From assembly GCA_045598705.1 (NCBI GenBank), contig JAZLMM010000012.1, positions 1-64,000 of the forward strand: a stretch of DNA of 64,000 bases. The letters run 5' to 3'. Each line of letters starts with the position of its first letter. The first letter of the stretch is position 1. Source of the stretch: Scatonaster sp045598705 (GTDB lineage Bacteria > Bacillota > Clostridia > Saccharofermentanales > Saccharofermentanaceae). The notes beneath the pieces were generated by a model that saw only the letters and a program-made list of their open reading frames with translations, did no database searches and was not told the DNA's origin. This document shows positions 62,288-64,000 of this stretch, piece by piece. Made by a program: the position numbers and the translations under genes.

Positions 62288-64000
62288 TCAGCCGTTCTTC
62301 TTCGCAGCGCGATCCTTTGCACGAAGTTCTGTGCTCAAGATCTTCTTGCGAAGACGGATATTCTTTGGTGTCACTTCGCAGAGCTCATCATCACCAACGA
62401 ATTCGAGGCACTGCTCCAGACTGTAATTCAGCGGTGGTGTCAGACGAAGTGCATCGTCAGAACCTGCAGCACGCATATTCGTAACATGCTTCTTCTTGCA
62501 GACGTTAACTGTAATGTCCTCGTTCTTCGGGTTGATACCTACGATCATACCCTCATAGACCGGTGTACCCGCACCAATGAAGAGTTGTCCTCTTTCTTGC
62601 GCATTGTAAAGACCGTATGTCATGGCCTCGCCACTCTCAAAAGCAACCAATACGCCATGTGAACGTGTCTCGATTTCGCCTGCAAAAGGCTCGAAACCGC
62701 TGATTACGCTGTTCATTATACCATTGCCCTTTGTGTCGGTCAAAAACTCGGTACGATAGCCAAGGATGCCTCGGGACGGCACTTTGAACTCCAGACGGGT
62801 ATAACCTTTCTCCGGCGGGAACATGTTCACCATCTCGGCTTTTCTAGCACCGAGCTTCTCAATGACGGCACCGACAAAGTCTTCCGGAACGTCAATCAGC
62901 AACATCTCAACCGGCTCACAGAGTACGCCGTCTACTTCCTTCAAGATAACCTGCGGACGAGATACCTGGAACTCGTAACCTTCACGACGCATCGTCTCGA
63001 TGAGGATAGAAAGGTGAAGTTCGCCTCTGCCCTTTACAACGAATGCTTCTGTGGTATCGGTCTCTTCCAGTCTCATGGAAACATTGGTCTCCATCTCCTT
63101 GAACAGACGGTCACGAATATGTCTGGAAGTAACGAATTTACCATCCTGTCCGGCAAAAGGACTGTCGTTGACGGAGAATGTCATGGCGATGGTCGGTTCA
63201 TCAATATCGACGAACGGAAGCGCCTCCACACAATCCTGTGCACAGATCGTATCTCCGATGTTGATCTCCGGAATACCTGCCACGCAGACAATCTCACCCA
63301 CGGACGCTTCCTGAACTTCCTGACGGGCCAGACCCTGGAAGCGTAGTAGTTTGACGATACGAGCATTCTTAGTTGTATTGTCATCGTATGTGCAGACGAC
63401 CACCGGCTGATTCTGCTTGATGGAGCCACGTTCCACACGACCTACTGCAATACGACCGATGTATGGATCCGAGTCAATGTTGGATACCAGAAGCTGAAGC
63501 GGTCCTTCTGTATCGCCCTCCGGGCAAGGCATATTCTCTACGATTGCATCCAGAAGCGGACAGAAGTCGAGTTGTTTGCCGGATGTATAATCATTCAAGT
63601 CTGTGCAGGCAATACCAACCTTACCGGAAGTATAGATAATTGGGAAATCAATCTGATCGTCATCTGCTCCCAGTTCAATGAAGAGTTCGAGAACCATATC
63701 CACGACTTCCTCAGCACGAGCATCCGGACGGTCGATCTTATTGATGCAGACGATTGGCTTCAAGCCCATCTCCAAAGCCTTACGAAGTACAAATCTTGTC
63801 TGCGGCATCGGTCCATCGTAGGAGTCAACAACCAGTAGAACACCGTCCACCATCTTCAGAACACGCTCCACCTCACCACCGAAGTCCGCGTGGCCGGGGG
63901 TGTCTACCACATTAATACGATAATTCTTATAAGAGATTGCCGTATTCTTCGCAAGAATCGTGATACCTCTTTCACGCTCGAGGTCATTACTATCCATGAC
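62288..64000 (-). CDS. typA: Translational GTPase TypA/BipA, 5' end cut by the window
   Basis: Ribosome-associated GTPase of the EF-G-like family. The visible 571 codons begin at switch I (DSNDLERERGITILAKNTAI), then G3 DTPGHADFGGEVERV and G4 NKIDRPDAR. Domain II, the EF-G III/V-like domains and the BipA-specific C-terminal domain (ITVNVCKKKHVTNMRAAGSD) follow. The P-loop (G1) lies beyond base 64000, so no start codon is present. The end PPLNYSLEQCLEFVGDDELC is typical of the family. Confidence 0.95.
   Translation of the reverse strand, partial: VMDSNDLERERGITILAKNTAISYKNYRINVVDTPGHADFGGEVERVLKMVDGVLLVVDSYDGPMPQTRFVLRKALEMGLKPIVCINKIDRPDARAEEVVDMVLELFIELGADDDQIDFPIIYTSGKVGIACTDLNDYTSGKQLDFCPLLDAIVENMPCPEGDTEGPLQLLVSNIDSDPYIGRIAVGRVERGSIKQNQPVVVCTYDDNTTKNARIVKLLRFQGLARQEVQEASVGEIVCVAGIPEINIGDTICAQDCVEALPFVDIDEPTIAMTFSVNDSPFAGQDGKFVTSRHIRDRLFKEMETNVSMRLEETDTTEAFVVKGRGELHLSILIETMRREGYEFQVSRPQVILKEVDGVLCEPVEMLLIDVPEDFVGAVIEKLGARKAEMVNMFPPEKGYTRLEFKVPSRGILGYRTEFLTDTKGNGIMNSVISGFEPFAGEIETRSHGVLVAFESGEAMTYGLYNAQERGQLFIGAGTPVYEGMIVGINPKNEDITVNVCKKKHVTNMRAAGSDDALRLTPPLNYSLEQCLEFVGDDELCEVTPKNIRLRKKILSTELRAKDRAAKKNG

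Overview
The window reads as the chromosome of an anaerobic Bacillota, most likely class Clostridia (Oscillospirales or Saccharofermentanales-like). The evidence is strong GGAGG ribosome binding sites, a GlgC/GlgD glycogen pathway, a ferredoxin-dependent 2-oxoacid oxidoreductase, the IreB-RuvX-DUF1292 cluster, a protein with a Spo0A-type DNA-binding domain, and moderate GC. No rRNA, insertion sequence, phage or CRISPR array was seen. The species cannot be fixed from the sequence alone.

Layout. 1-9.6 kb is a minus-strand glycogen operon (glgB, glgC, glgD, glgA, a GH13 amylase and a zinc-ribbon membrane protein), with a promoter overlapped by a CcpA/cre-like site. 9.7-12.4 kb is a four-subunit 2-oxoacid:ferredoxin oxidoreductase operon. 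12.6-15 kb holds mscL, an ArsR regulator, a YhbD-like protein and a zinc-ribbon protein. 15.2-20.7 kb runs from ireB through ruvX, two DUF1292 proteins and a CPBP protease to a 1054-residue membrane-anchored protein. 20.8-28.2 kb holds mtaB, an HPr-like gene, a YqeY protein, a short RNase R, secG and a P-type Ca2+ ATPase. A Val-Asp-Phe tRNA operon follows, then azlCD, galM, an ABC exporter, ybaK and a serine hydrolase. At 35.3-35.9 kb lies a long non-coding transcription unit with a near-consensus promoter and an intrinsic terminator. 36.2-44.7 kb holds an ABC-2 transporter set, a TIGR01212 radical SAM protein, dinB and a two-component system. 44.8-51.2 kb holds a DUF1858 protein, HU, a receiver-less Spo0A-type regulator, a 5-formyl-THF cyclo-ligase, ligA, a PC4-like protein and a metallophosphoesterase. 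51.3-53.9 kb is glycogen phosphorylase; then come a prepilin peptidase, a CPBP protease and an AI-2E family transporter. 57.4-59.7 kb is an accessory island of two duplicated lipoprotein cassettes separated by a structured repeat and flanked by gene remnants. The window ends with a U32 protein, mltG and the 3' part of typA.

How the genes work together. GlgC/GlgD make ADP-glucose, GlgA polymerises it, GlgB branches it, and the GH13 enzyme and the distant GlgP degrade the polymer. GlgA (C-terminus) and GlgP (N-terminus) carry similar Lys/Ala/Thr/Pro-rich tails, which suggests a shared tether.

The most interesting items are the roughly 630-nt structured RNA at 35281-35913 (a ROOL/OLE-class candidate) and the repeat-bounded lipoprotein cassettes at 57775-59559, whose leaders are near identical while their C-terminal domains have diverged.
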